Of a DNA stretch of 64,000 bases, positions 44,624-55,800 are shown one piece after another. The notes below the pieces were generated by a model, which saw nothing but the letters and a program-made list of their open reading frames with translations, was not told the DNA's origin and did not search any database. Position numbers and translations under genes: made by a program. Every line of letters begins with the position of its first letter. The first letter of the stretch is position 1. The DNA comes from Desmodesmus armatus (taxonomy: Eukaryota > Chlorophyta > Chlorophyceae > Sphaeropleales > Scenedesmaceae). Location of the stretch: positions 1 through 64,000 of the forward strand of contig VIIQ02000896.1 in NCBI GenBank assembly GCA_007449985.2, given 5' to 3'.

Positions 44624-44650
44624 TATAGCCACAGTCCGCATGTGGCTATA
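44624..44650. repeat. Short hairpin
   Basis: tatagccaca and tgtggctata form a perfect 10-bp inverted repeat around a seven-base loop. Confidence 0.85.
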
Positions 44651-45554
44651 GGCTGCATCACTGATGGCTGGCAGCAAGCACCACTGTTGGCAGCAAACAG
44701 GTTCCGGCAACCTGTTGTGTCAACTCGCTTAGGGTCTATGCAGTTTGTTTGTAAGGCGTATTTCATTGCCCAGGCACAGCAGCACCAGAGATGACAATGC
44801 GCATTGCCACCTTGGCATTCACCTGCTGCAGGCTGGCGGCCTGTGACTGGAGGCTCTGAAAGCAACACTCAGTGACTGCTGAGCCCTTTCTATAGCTAGC
44901 AAGCCTTGCGGGGATAACCCACTGCCAATTGGGGTGCCACTGCCAGCATCGACTCTGTTAGGCTCACAGGGATGATGAGAGGTCGACTGCAAAGGCCTGG
45001 CGCACCAAACACGGCACTTGTGCTGGTGTCACTCACCTGCAGGCAGCTGCCCAGCACATCCTGCCAGCCTCCCCGGTTCCGGGCACTGTCTTACATCCTG
45101 CCAGCCTTTCCTGCAGGAGACAGCTTGCAAGTTGACCTTGACATGACCAGAAGGAAACAGCAGCCTGTAGGCTTCACCAACTGTCTGCCACTGGCCATGG
45201 CAGGAAGCATGCACAAGGCCGTCTGACTCAAACATGGCATGCAAAAACAGCCCGGTGGTGATGGTAGCCCAGCAGCCACGCGTCATGGGTGGGTTTCACC
45301 TGCAAGGGTGATGGTGTTGCTTTGCTCTAGCTCATATGTTTTGATCGTTAGTGCGCCCCTTGCATTAAACATGGACACCATCGCTTAGCTGTCGGTTGAA
45401 ATTTTGAATCAGGGTTTGGCGCGCATCAAATCCACCCGACAGAGATGCATGATCACAATTTCGCAGCAACTCAGGTTTCACTCCCAGCTGTTGTCAATCT
45501 GAGACGACGAGGCGATCGATCACACCGGCACACACAACCCTGTGCTGCTTCAAC

Positions 45555-47408
45555 ATGACGGAAGCAGCCCCGCTGCTGGGGCCCCTGCGCAGCAAAATCC
45601 AAGCAAAAGAAAGCAGATTGAAGAGCGTAAGTGCTGCAAAAACGCCTGGTGGTGGCCTTGACTGTTTCTGACCCTTTCCCCAGCACTCAGCAAAGGACAG
45701 CTCAGCTGTGCAGCCCTGACCTCCCATCAGCAGCAAGGCATGGCGGGCACAGACCACAACAGCAGTTTCCATCTAAATCTGACTGTGCACTTGTTGTGTG
45801 CTTCCTGTGCAGCTGTCGGACCTGCCACATGAGGTGCTGGTGGTGCTGATGCAGCACGTGCCACTGCAGCAACGTTTGGTGGGCTGTGCCCGGCTCAGCA
45901 GCAAGTTCAGGAGGGCTGCAGCAGCAGCCACCACGTGTATCAAGCACCATGCAGCCAGAATGGTTACCGTCTACGGCCTGCAGGCGTACCTGCAGGCGCA
46001 TGGGGCCGTGGTGGTCAGCTTTGACCTCAAGCCACCCCTGGCACCACTGCAGCGATTGCCCTTTGCCCTGCAGCAGTTGTCCTGCCCTAGCCTTCTCAAG
46101 CTGCAGCTGACAGACACCCTGGTGCAGCTCACGTCCGTCCCAGGCAGCCAACAGCCTGGCATCCTGCCTTCCTGCACGGCCCTCACCAGCCTGTGCTTGC
46201 TGAACTGCAATGTGCTGGACCCCTCACATCAGCTGGGGGAGCTGTCGGTGCTGCAGGACCTGCAGGAGCTTGTGGTGAAGTGGGATGCTGATTGCAGCAG
46301 GCGCGCGCGCCAACCTCTGTCCCTGTTGCCAGGCAACCTGTTGTCACAGCTGGTGCGCCTGTCAAGTGTCTACTTGTCCAACACCGTGAGGTTTGCCAGC
46401 CTGGAGTACCTCAGCTGCCTAACAGCCCTGCAACAGTTCCGAGTTGTGCTGGCTGCTGACGCAGAGCAGGAGACCTTCTCTGGAGTGGACCAGCTGCGGC
46501 ACCTGACCAGCTTGAGGCTTGACTGCCATCAGTCTCAGCAGAGCATCGCCATCGGCCTCAAGTACCAACCAGACCTCTCCAAACTGACTGCTCTGAAGGA
46601 GCTGGACGCGTGGGCATGCAGAGATTTCAGGCCAGTTGTGCTGCAGCAGATGAGGAGCCTGCAGGATCTCACCATCAGGAGGACAAGCCTGTTCGGCGAC
46701 GCACGTGGTACCTCCAACATGCTGCAGATGCTGTGGTTACTCAAGGCTTTGACGCAGCTGGATCTCAAAGGCACCCTGCAGCATCCTGCAGAGCGGCTGC
46801 AGGACTACACAGCACTGGCCTGCCTCAGCAACCTTGGCGTGCTGGTGCTGTCACACTGCAGCCTGCCTGCAGGCCTGTGGCAGCAGCTGGCAGAGACCAA
46901 CATGCCCATGCGCAGTGTCTGGAGCCTCAACATCGACCACTGCACAACTCAGCTGTTGGAATCAGATGGCCTGTCCAGCTTGGTGAGGTGCTTCCCTTCC
47001 CTGGTTGGCTTCTCCTGTGTGCAATCAACCCAGCACAACATCCAGTGGACATCCTTGCAGCAGCTGCATCACCTGCAGGCTTTGCACATGAGCGGAGTTG
47101 GGGACGCAGATGTGCCTGTGCTGGCCTCCCTGCAGCGCCTGACCACCCTCAAGGTCATGGGCCCCAGCAGCATCACAGACCTTGGCCTCCTGCAGCTGAC
47201 AGCTCTCTCAAGGCTTGAGCAGCTGCATGTTGCGGGCAACCTCAGTGATGGGTTGGGCAACGGCCAGAGTGGCCACCATGCAAGGGAGATAACCAACCAG
47301 GCACCAGCTGGACAGGTGAACCATTCACTGCAGCTGCAGCATGACAGCATGACACAAAAGTGCATGCAATGCCACTGCAGCGAACAGGTCCTGGCCGCCT
47401 GCAGCTGA
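45555..47408 (+). CDS. F-box / leucine-rich repeat protein
   Basis: Two exons (45555-45626 and 45813-47408) join to 555 aa. An F-box begins at residue 25 (LSDLPHEVLVVLMQHVPLQQ, then RLSSKFRRAA), and irregular leucine-rich repeats fill the rest (LTSLCLLNCNVLDP, LTSLRLDCHQSQQSI, LTQLDLKGTL, LGVLVLSHCSLP, LTTLKVMGPSSITDLGLLQL). By family it would be the substrate adaptor of an SCF ubiquitin ligase: the F-box binds SKP1 and the LRR selects the target, which cannot be read from sequence. The C-terminal ~55 residues after the last LRR look unlike the rest. A donor at GGACAG|GTGAAC near 47317 could instead splice in phase to the exon at 47842, which would fuse this gene with the next coiled-coil gene. 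Confidence 0.8.
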
Positions 47409-47841
47409 AGTTCCAAATTAGTCCCTGTCTAGTGCGCATGACATGTCAGCAAACCAAGAGCTTTTCACACCTTTGCACAGCTGCTGTCTTCGCATGCGTT
47501 CCTGCAAGTGACCAGCTGGCAGAAGCACTGGTGCCACACAGCATGGGAATTGGCTTTGCTGACTAGTGACGCTGTAGAGGGTGACGGCAACCGTTGCCGT
47601 TGTGTTGTTGTGTGTTGTGTGACACAAGATTGCCCACTGCGTACCCTTCACTTAGCTGCGTTGGCATCATGTGTTATATGTGTCACAAGCCGCTGCTTAG
47701 CCCTGAGGGAACCCCCTGGAAGCATGACTAGTAGTAGGGGGAATGCTGTTGTGGCGCGTCACTGACTGATTCTTGAAGAATCCCTGCGGGCAGCGCCTGG
47801 CACTATCACCAGTGCACTCTGTCCTGCGCCGTCCTGCGCAG

Positions 47842-48815
47842 ATGCCTGATGTTGCCAAGCAGCTGATGTGTATGTGCTTCGGCAGCATTGCTTGCCAACC
47901 GGTGCTGCTGGGGCAGCTGGACGAGCTGCTACACATCAAGGCTGTCGCACAAGCTGTTGCTGATCGCGAGGCAAAAGTAAGCACAGTAGCATTGGGGCAA
48001 GTGTGTACAATGTCAGCAAGTGCCATTTTTCATCCGGCCGAGGCAAGTATAAACATTTGCATGTAGATGTGATAGAACACCTTTGGCTTGCAGCTTTTGG
48101 CGGCCCAGGGGTTGATGCTCTGACCCACCTGCCCAGCAGTCACTGTCGGATGATGCTGAGCTGACCCCCTGTGTGTCTCCTACACTGCATGATGCAGGTG
48201 TTCGTACGGGAGCTTGCCGCTGCCGACCTTGAGGAGCAGCTGGCTGAGAAGCAGGAGAGCCTCTCATGGGTGGAAGCTCGCTGCAAAACCATGGAACAGA
48301 ACCAGAAGGCCAGGAACCAAACCATCTTGAACAGGGAGCGCAAAGCAGATGCAGATGCAGCTGCTGCTGTGGCCATGCTGACAGCCAGCAAAGCGGAGTG
48401 CACAGCGAGGGGACAGCAGCTCGACAGAAAACTCAACCAGATTGTGGCCCGAGAGCAGCAGCTGGAAGCAGCTGAGGCACAGCTGAGTGGCCGCTCACAG
48501 GACTTGGAGCGCCGGGAGCGGCTTTTGAAGCAGCCACGGCGTGAGGAGCGGCAAGGGCAGCAGCTCGACAGAACACTCGACCAGATTGCCCGAGAGCAGC
48601 AGCTGGCAACCACTGAGGCACAGCTGAGTGGCCGCTCACAGGACTTGGAGCGCCGGGAGCGGCGTTTGGAGCAGGCACGGCGTGAGGAGCGGCGAGGACA
48701 GCAGCAGCCCTACTATCGCAGCGCTGTCAGCAGGCAGGACAAATATGATGACCGGTCTTATAGCAGGCAAGACGACTACCACAGGCAGCGGTCCAATGAG
48801 AGGAGCAAGAGGTAG
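47842..48815 (+). CDS. Small charged coiled-coil protein with internal repeats
   Basis: Two exons (47842-47976 and 48198-48815) join to 250 aa from the ATG of MPDVAKQL. It may instead be the 3' part of the F-box gene, since phases agree. After a short N-terminal part the protein is a continuous Arg/Glu/Gln/Leu coiled coil with two tandem 47-48-residue repeats (QQLDR.L.QI.AREQQL, AQLSGRSQDLERRER, RREER). It ends in a Tyr/Arg/Ser/Asp-rich tail (SRQDKYDDRSYSRQDDYHRQ). I do not recognise the family. The RS/RD-like tail is reminiscent of RNA-associated proteins, but that is weak. Confidence 0.6.
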
Positions 48816-50309
48816 AATGGTACAGTATGCTGCAGCCATTGCAGCCGCTTTGCGTGGGGCACTGCCCCACCTGGCAGGTTGAGGTCTTGACCCACTGAGC
48901 ATGCTTCTTCTGCTGTTGCAAGTGAGGCTGTAGCTGCACTCGATGGCCAGGCAGCTGTTGTGTACAATGCATTTTGTTTCAGGTAGCAGTGCTGTATCAT
49001 ACCCGCCAGTGCTTCAGCGCTTCCAGCCAGCACTGCAGGGCGCATGATGACCTGGTGTGGCCGATACCAGTAAGGTACTGGTTTCACTGGTCTTTACTGG
49101 CCTTTGAGCCCCTGCTGATCGTGCATGTGCACATACTGCTGTGTTCTCACCTCTATCTGGACAAGCCTGGGAAGAGTTGTGGTGACTCTGTGCAGCACTC
49201 GCCACTGTGGTGTTGATCCATTTGTGCTGACTGGCATCTGCTGCTCATGCTGCGCATGTCGTCAAAGGCTTGTGACGGCTGTTTTGCAAAGCTGCACCAT
49301 GCTGCCATGATGGCAAACCATAACATGCTGGCAAGCTTGAGATCATCTGAGAGCATGATGCTCAGGCTCAACCCTTGCTGTACTTTGCATGCGCTTCAAT
49401 GGTTGGTGCTCGGCAGTGCTCCCACGGGATTGCACAACACACTCTGCACGAGCAGTCTGCTCTGCACCTGCCATTGCTGGTGCATCCATCATCAGTGAAT
49501 GAGCAGTCTTGCGATGGTATTTGGCTGAAAATCCACCGCGGCCACACCCATGTGGCCAAGTTTCCACCACAGTTAAAAAAACTGTACATACAGACTGTGC
49601 AACCCAGATAGGCATGCACCCTGCAATCATTTGTGACGAGCTAGATGGCAGCACAGGGCGTCTTGGATGGCGTGCCATGGTGTGTACCCAATCACATACC
49701 CGATTGAACACATGCCCAAGACCTGTGTAGTGGACGCACACTGCTGAGCCAGCATGGAATACCAGTATGTTTGGGAGGGGCACAAAGGGCATCTAGCTCA
49801 AGGGGTGTACAACCGCGGCTTGCCCGGCACACCTGCATCGTTGCACCGCCAAAATACAGGCCCTGCTAAACCCAGCACAGCATGTGTGTCCTCATCCTGC
49901 CTTCAAACCCGCTGCATTGCTGGATAAGCCTGCCCTCGAGTCAAGCCGCCCGGCATTGAGTCAAGGTGTAGGGCAGCGCAGACGCCTGCCTGAGAAAACA
50001 AATCATGCGTACGACGCATGCTGCAACAAATGCAACAAGGCAGCCATCCCACCACCCGTAGGTTCATGATCACCCATGCTGGACCAAACCGTCCACACTG
50101 CCCCAGGCCCATGCGAAGGCAGCCTTGACAAAGGGCTGCTATAATATGTCAGCTGTTATACACACAACAGGTGTGCAGTAGCAGGGACTGCTGCTGTTGA
50201 TGGGCCGCCTCCACTGCATCAGCAGCTCCAACACGGCTGCCACCATGCTGCACTGGTGCGTCCAGAAGATCGGCTGTCGGCTGGAAACTGCTGCAGCAGC
50301 TGCCATCCA
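48816..50309. other. Convergent intergenic region
   Basis: It lies between the 3' ends of the coiled-coil gene (+) and Elongin C (-). A 149-codon ORF on minus (49792-49343) has no motif, no matching splice sites and sits among equally long shadow ORFs, so it is not called. Confidence 0.5.
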
Positions 50310-51019
50310 TCATGTGTCTAGGAAGTTTGCTGCCATTAGTAGCTCCAGCGCCAACTCTGGTGCAACCTTGAACTCAGGAATGTTCCGGGTTGTCCTGCGG
50401 CAACAAAGCATGCAACAGCACGCAGGCTGACCTGTCAAGCTGCCGGGCAAGCAATGCATCACATGTTCGTGTCTGATGCCCAGCACCATTCCTTGCACCT
50501 CATCGCCCATATCATGTCAGCCTTACCGCCCATGCCATGTTAGACAAAATATCCATTTCAGCCCCCTCAGGCCTCTGCCAGCTGCTCCATAGTGGAAGGC
50601 CAGAACGCTGCAGTGCTGCCCTGCGGCACTGCTAATGATGACGCTCTGCTACTGCATTCCAGCAGGGGACCAGCTGGCAGCATAGAACCAACAATACTGG
50701 GATGACAAGTTCAGCACTCACGAGTTTTGATAGCGCAGCTTGTAGTAGAAGTACTGGCAGACCTTTTCCAGGATAGTGGTGCTGATCTCTGGGAACTTGA
50801 CCTCCCCCAGTTCAGTCTCTGTGAAGCTGCCTGGGGTCATGCACGACAGGAAGTACTGTCAGAAACCTCCTGCACCTTGAGCAAACCCAACAGTTGGTGC
50901 AGTCCTGTACCTTGTGAGCTGAGCATGTTCCTGATGGTGTTGGACACACATGCTGCCTTGTAATCTATGATGAACTCATGCCCTTCCGCGCTGACGAGCT
51001 TTACTGTTTGCCGCGGCAT
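50310..51019 (-). CDS. ELOC: Elongin C
   Basis: Three exons (51019-50911, 50830-50722, 50394-50310) join to 100 aa, close to the ~112 aa of animal Elongin C. It has the SKP1/POZ fold wording: VKLVSAEGHEFIIDYKAA, SNTIRNMLSSQG, the middle ELGEVKFPEISTTILEKVCQ, and the C-terminus IPEFKVAPELALELLMAANF, which matches the family almost residue for residue. The ATG at 51019 was chosen; it leaves only MPRQT before the first strand. By family, Elongin C bridges cullin and BC-box substrate receptors in ubiquitin ligases and joins Elongins A and B in transcription elongation. Confidence 0.92.
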
Positions 51020-51823
51020 GACCGCCCTATCCACTGCACTGCAGCACTGTTCAACTTGTCACCAGATGATACTGCAGATGATCTTGCAACAGTAGACTGT
51101 GAATTGCTCGTTGATTGTGGTGGGACGCACAAGAAGACAGTAATCTTATGAAGACTATATTTCTGTCCTGTCTTCCTTTCGGGACGCTAACAAACTTGGG
51201 CAAGTTTGTGTCAACATTAGTCATGCAGGGAGACAGCTGTATGCATCCAGTTACAGGGCAACATTGCAGCTGCCAGCCACTTCACTGCTCATCTACCAGG
51301 ACAGGCCCAGGACTACACACCAACATGCAAGTGTCCCAGCAGATAGGGCAACGATGAGTCAACAATGTCATGTTTGGGGTCGGAAAGGCCGATGACCAAC
51401 GGAGACCTCAACTAACAGGAGTCACCCCTGCGTCATGGCACACAGTCCCCTGCATATGTGCTGCAGCGCTGCAGACCAGACACACACACAATACCCCTTA
51501 GTCCCAACAGCCATCACAGGCCTCTGAATGGATTTAGCGACCACCCCCAGGACTACAAAAAACCTGGATACAGCGGGCATGTAGAACGTGAAACAGGCCG
51601 GACATGGACAGGACGGACAATGACAGAGCTGCATCAAGGCAGCTGGAAGGTTGGTTGCCTCTCCAAATAGACACCCCAGCGAGGGTGACGTGCCTGCGGC
51701 AGCCTCACCATGCCATGCGTTGCAGCAAGGCATGCTGCACAGCAGGGACAGACCAATTGGGCCTGCAATGAACAGTGGCCAGCCGCCTGCCTCAAACGTC
51801 CTCATAGCACCCCTCAGCATAGC

Positions 51824-51872
51824 CAGCCACTGGCCCTCCAGCCACTGGCCCTCCAGCCACTGGCCCTCCAGC
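51824..51872. repeat. 15-bp tandem repeat
   Basis: About three and a half copies of agccactggccctcc in a row. Confidence 0.85.
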
Positions 51873-52110
51873 TACAAAACTATGAGCATCAGTCAAGCAC
51901 CAGCTTAAGTGGCAAGAACAATCACAACCTATGCAACAACCACCGCAGACATGCCTGGCTTGTCTTTTGAGCCATCAAGCCTGATAGTAGCCTGATAGTA
52001 ACCTGATAGTAACCATCAAGAGGTACCACGATCAAACCACAAGAAAACACCCATACTCTCAGGCTGCCGATCAGGCGAGTAAGTTTCAAATCGAATGTGT
52101 TGGCTGCCAA

Positions 52111-52168
52111 GCCGATACCTCTAGCAAAAACGAGCAACAGCCGATACCTCTAGCAAAAACGAGCAACA
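52111..52168. repeat. 29-bp perfect tandem duplication
   Basis: gccgatacctctagcaaaaa followed by cgagcaaca occurs twice without spacer. Confidence 0.9.
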
Positions 52169-52689
52169 GCACCTCCAACTGTGCAACAGCCTGGTGTGCT
52201 GCACACTGCTGATCATGCTGCACCCGCACAGAGGCACCAACCGACGACACTGCTGCTGAGCCTTCTGCAACACCCCTCTGCATGTGCCACTCAACTCCCA
52301 TGTTGCCAACTGCACACACTGCCTGGTGTGCAAACTTCGAAACGTTGGTACACCACCCACGCCTACACCCTTGCCGCTCCCCAACAACGAACCCCACCGC
52401 AGCCCATCCCAGACAGTTGCAAGAACACTCCAGCAATTGCACCTGCACACAGCAGCAGCAACTCAAAAAACAGGGCCAACAGACAGCAGTCTGTTGCCCC
52501 TGAACACAGACACCCCTGACCCTAAGCCAGCCCACTGCTTGCAGGAAGCCTACAAACAGGAAAAAACAACATCCCAGCACAGCCTCTTCCATGCAGGCCA
52601 ACATACTGAGCAGTCTTGCCTGGCACCCAATTAGGGTTGCTAGGCTGACGCGCAGCTAGACTGACCAGCAGCCCCCGACAGCCTCCAGA

Positions 52690-52795
52690 TCAGTGGCCCC
52701 TCAGTGCAACTAGCTGCTCCACCACTGTGGGGTCTGCCAACGTTGACACATCACCTAGCTCGTGCTCCGCCTTGGCTGCAATCTTACGCAGGACA

Positions 52796-52830
<35 letters not shown>

Positions 52831-55800
52831 TCCGGGAGCCTACAGCACGGCACCAAACCACACACCGGGTTCAGTCAGACTAGTCTGGCAGCCTTTTCAA
52901 CTTGAGACTTTCACAGCTACAAGTCAGCACCCAGGCTGACACATGCTGATCCAGCACCAAGCCACATGCCACTGCACAGCAATTGAAGAGCCTGCCACAA
53001 CACCGTTGCAACAACAAACCCAGGTACAGCAGTGTCATACTACACACTCACCCAGTGAATGACATCAGGTGCTGCGAATGCGCCAATGATGCCCCTGACT
53101 GTCTGAATGAGCTCCCTCCTGATGTCCTCTGTGGGCTCGATGCCCTCCATGAGGGTTACATAAGCGTAGATGCCCTGGCCCTTGATCGGGTGCTCGTAGC
53201 CCACCACTGCCGCCTCAGCACACTGGGGGTGGGCCACCAGGGCAGACTCAACCTCAGCAGTGCCGATCCTGCAAGGGTTCAAAGCAGCGATGGAGATATA
53301 CGCGACCAACAAGGTGTCAATCACAAGTGTCGACCGGCAAGGATGGCGTTGTCTGCTTGGCTGGATTCCCGCCGTATGTTTGTCACCCTTGCCATGCTAC
53401 ATGCACCGTATTGCAGCAAACTAAGCTAGAACCGCCGAATTTCAAACATCGGTCAGCCATTCCTGCTGACCTGTGTCCGCTGACGTTGATGACGTCATCC
53501 ACACGTCCAGTGATCCAGATGTAGCCGTCCTTGTCGCGGCGGGCACCATCACCGGAGAAGTAGTAGCCGGGGAAGGGCTTGAAGTAGTTGGTCTCGTAGC
53601 GGTCATGGTCCCCGTACACAGTGCGCAGGGTGGAGGGCCAGGCCTGAAGTTGGGATATGGCGGCCAGCACAGGATATGGTAGGTTATACTTGATGCAGCT
53701 GACAGTAGCCTCAGCTCAAAAACAGCAACACCAGCAACACCAGCACAAACACAACGTACACAGTGCGCAGGGTGGAGGGCCAGGCCTGAAGTTGGGATAC
53801 GGCGGCCAGCACAGAATATGGTATGTTATGCTTGATGCAGCTGACAGTAGCCTCAGCTAAAACAAAATAGCAGCACCATCAACACCAGCACAAACACAAA
53901 GTACACAGTGCGCAGGGTGGGGGGCCAGGCCTGAAGTTGGGACGCACGGCGGGCCAGCACAGAACATGGCAGAGTATCACTGGATGCAGCTGACAACAGC
54001 ATCAGCTCCAGGACACCAGTCACACCAGCACAGTACCAACAGCTTATATGCTTGTGGCAGAGAAAGACAGGCAGCTGGGCGTATTGGTCAAGCCCGCTGC
54101 TTTGTAAGCATCGAGACCGCAGCCCACAGCAGCACGCACCTGCCCGATGCACAGGTAGCCCTCTCCCTCCCCCTTGACCTCATGACCCTTCTCGTCCAGC
54201 AGCACTGGCACAACACCAAAGAAGGGCAAGGTGGCACTGCCAGGCTTCTGCTGCCAGGCATTAGGCAGCGGGGTGATCATGTGTCCACCGGTCTCAGTCT
54301 GCCACCAGGTGTCCACAATGGGGCAGCGGCCGTCACCCACAATGTCGTGGTACCTACACACGTTGAGGACAAGGCGCCGCAGCGCGGTCAAGAGATGTCT
54401 CACAGTTGGCACTTCGCAACAGGGCTGCGCTGCCGAGTGCGCCCGCCCAACAGCGAAGATACTGACACGTCGCACAGTTCCATCCTGCGCAGATGCAAAG
54501 CTGCACACACACACCACAGTCCAACTATGCGCAGCTGCACACCTAGGCCCCTGCTGCTGATCAACCCTCCCATGAGCACTCCTGCTGCGCTACAACTGCT
54601 GCCTGTGTTGTTTGGGGTAACTGCAGACCAGCCTGTCTGCTTACCAGCGCCATGCCTCTGGGTTGATTGGCTCTCCCACAGAGCCCAGGATGCGCAGACT
54701 GTCCCTAAGGTGCTCCTTCACATACAGGTCACCAGCACGCATCAGGGACCTGATAGCTGTGGGGGCAGTGTAGAACTGCTTCACCTGCACACACACGGCC
54801 ACACAACGCGTACATCCCTTCAGCTGTGTATCCAGCCACCGACCCATTTGAAACAATCTATTTCACTGATGCACACCCACGACGCCTGAGCAACCTGCAT
54901 TGAGCAAGTGCCTGCATAGAAAGACCATTGTGACCCTGCCGGGTGCCTCCGCACCAGCTGCTACAGCAAGCGCGCCCCATCCCTACCAAAACCCCGTACG
55001 TTCAAGACCACCCCCCCTTCTGTCGTACATATACCAGCTCAGTGCAACCACTCACCGCGTACTTGTCAACCACCTGCCAGCACCTGTCAGGGCCGGGGTA
55101 TGTGGGCACACCCTCAAACACCACATTGGTGGCTCCCACCAGCAGAGGGCCATAAGTGAGGTAGGTGTGGCCTGTGATCCAACCGCAGTCAGCTGTGCAC
55201 CAGTACACGTCCCCAGGTGACATGTTGAACACATACTTGGTGGTGGTGTGTGCGTACACCATGTAGCCGCCAGTGCAGTGGACAACACCCTTGGGCTTGC
55301 CTGCAAGCAGTACACACAACAGCCAGCCTTGATGTGAGTGCGTTGAAAAGTACAAATTGCAATTGCAATTAATTTATTAATTTATTGAGTAATCAATTGT
55401 TGTAATCACACCTGCTGACTCACCCTACAAGCATGCCTGCCCTACATCCCATCCAGGAAACCGACGCGGCAACGTTCCTAACACATATGCCGATCACTCC
55501 ATGGACCCACGCCCCTCCTGCAGCACTGCTGACACAACACATGGTCCTAGCACCCACCCCACGGCAGATTTTCAACCAGTTCAACCCTGGCAGGCAATGC
55601 CATTGTGTGGCGAATGTGTCTGCATTGTAACATTTTGGGTTCGCTGCTGTTACACGGTGCGCGGGGCAGTGGGGGGTCAGGGGGGTACGTGTAACATTTC
55701 GTTCCAGGGGCACGTTTGACTGGGGGTGTTGGTAGCGCGTAACGAGGGGACGCTGGAAGAAGTCGTCTTCCCCAAATCCTACCCCACCCCGCCACTAAAC

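Larger units (their letters stand above)
43334..45554. other. 2.2 kb without a confident gene
   Basis: Two exon-like ORFs on minus (45286-45029 and 44868-44533) each border plausible splice sites. They do not join into a frame with a recognisable domain, so I do not call a gene. Two short hairpins (43686-43719 and 44624-44650) lie here. Confidence 0.45.
51020..52689. other. Intergenic, Elongin C promoter side and ACS 3' side
   Basis: 1.7 kb without a recognisable gene. It holds three short tandem repeats: four copies of ccagccactggccct (about 51824-51872), three copies of cctgatagtaa (51978-52013) and two of a 29-mer (52111-52168). Confidence 0.55.

Noticed and set aside
44533..45286. Two exon-like minus ORFs (45286-45029 and 44868-44533)
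   Set aside because: The splice phases that fit give a Cys/His-rich product without domain, and another join ends after 30 residues. Too weak to call a gene.
49343..49792. 149-codon minus ORF between two gene 3' ends
   Set aside because: No motif, non-ATG context unclear, and plus-strand ORFs of similar quality overlap it.
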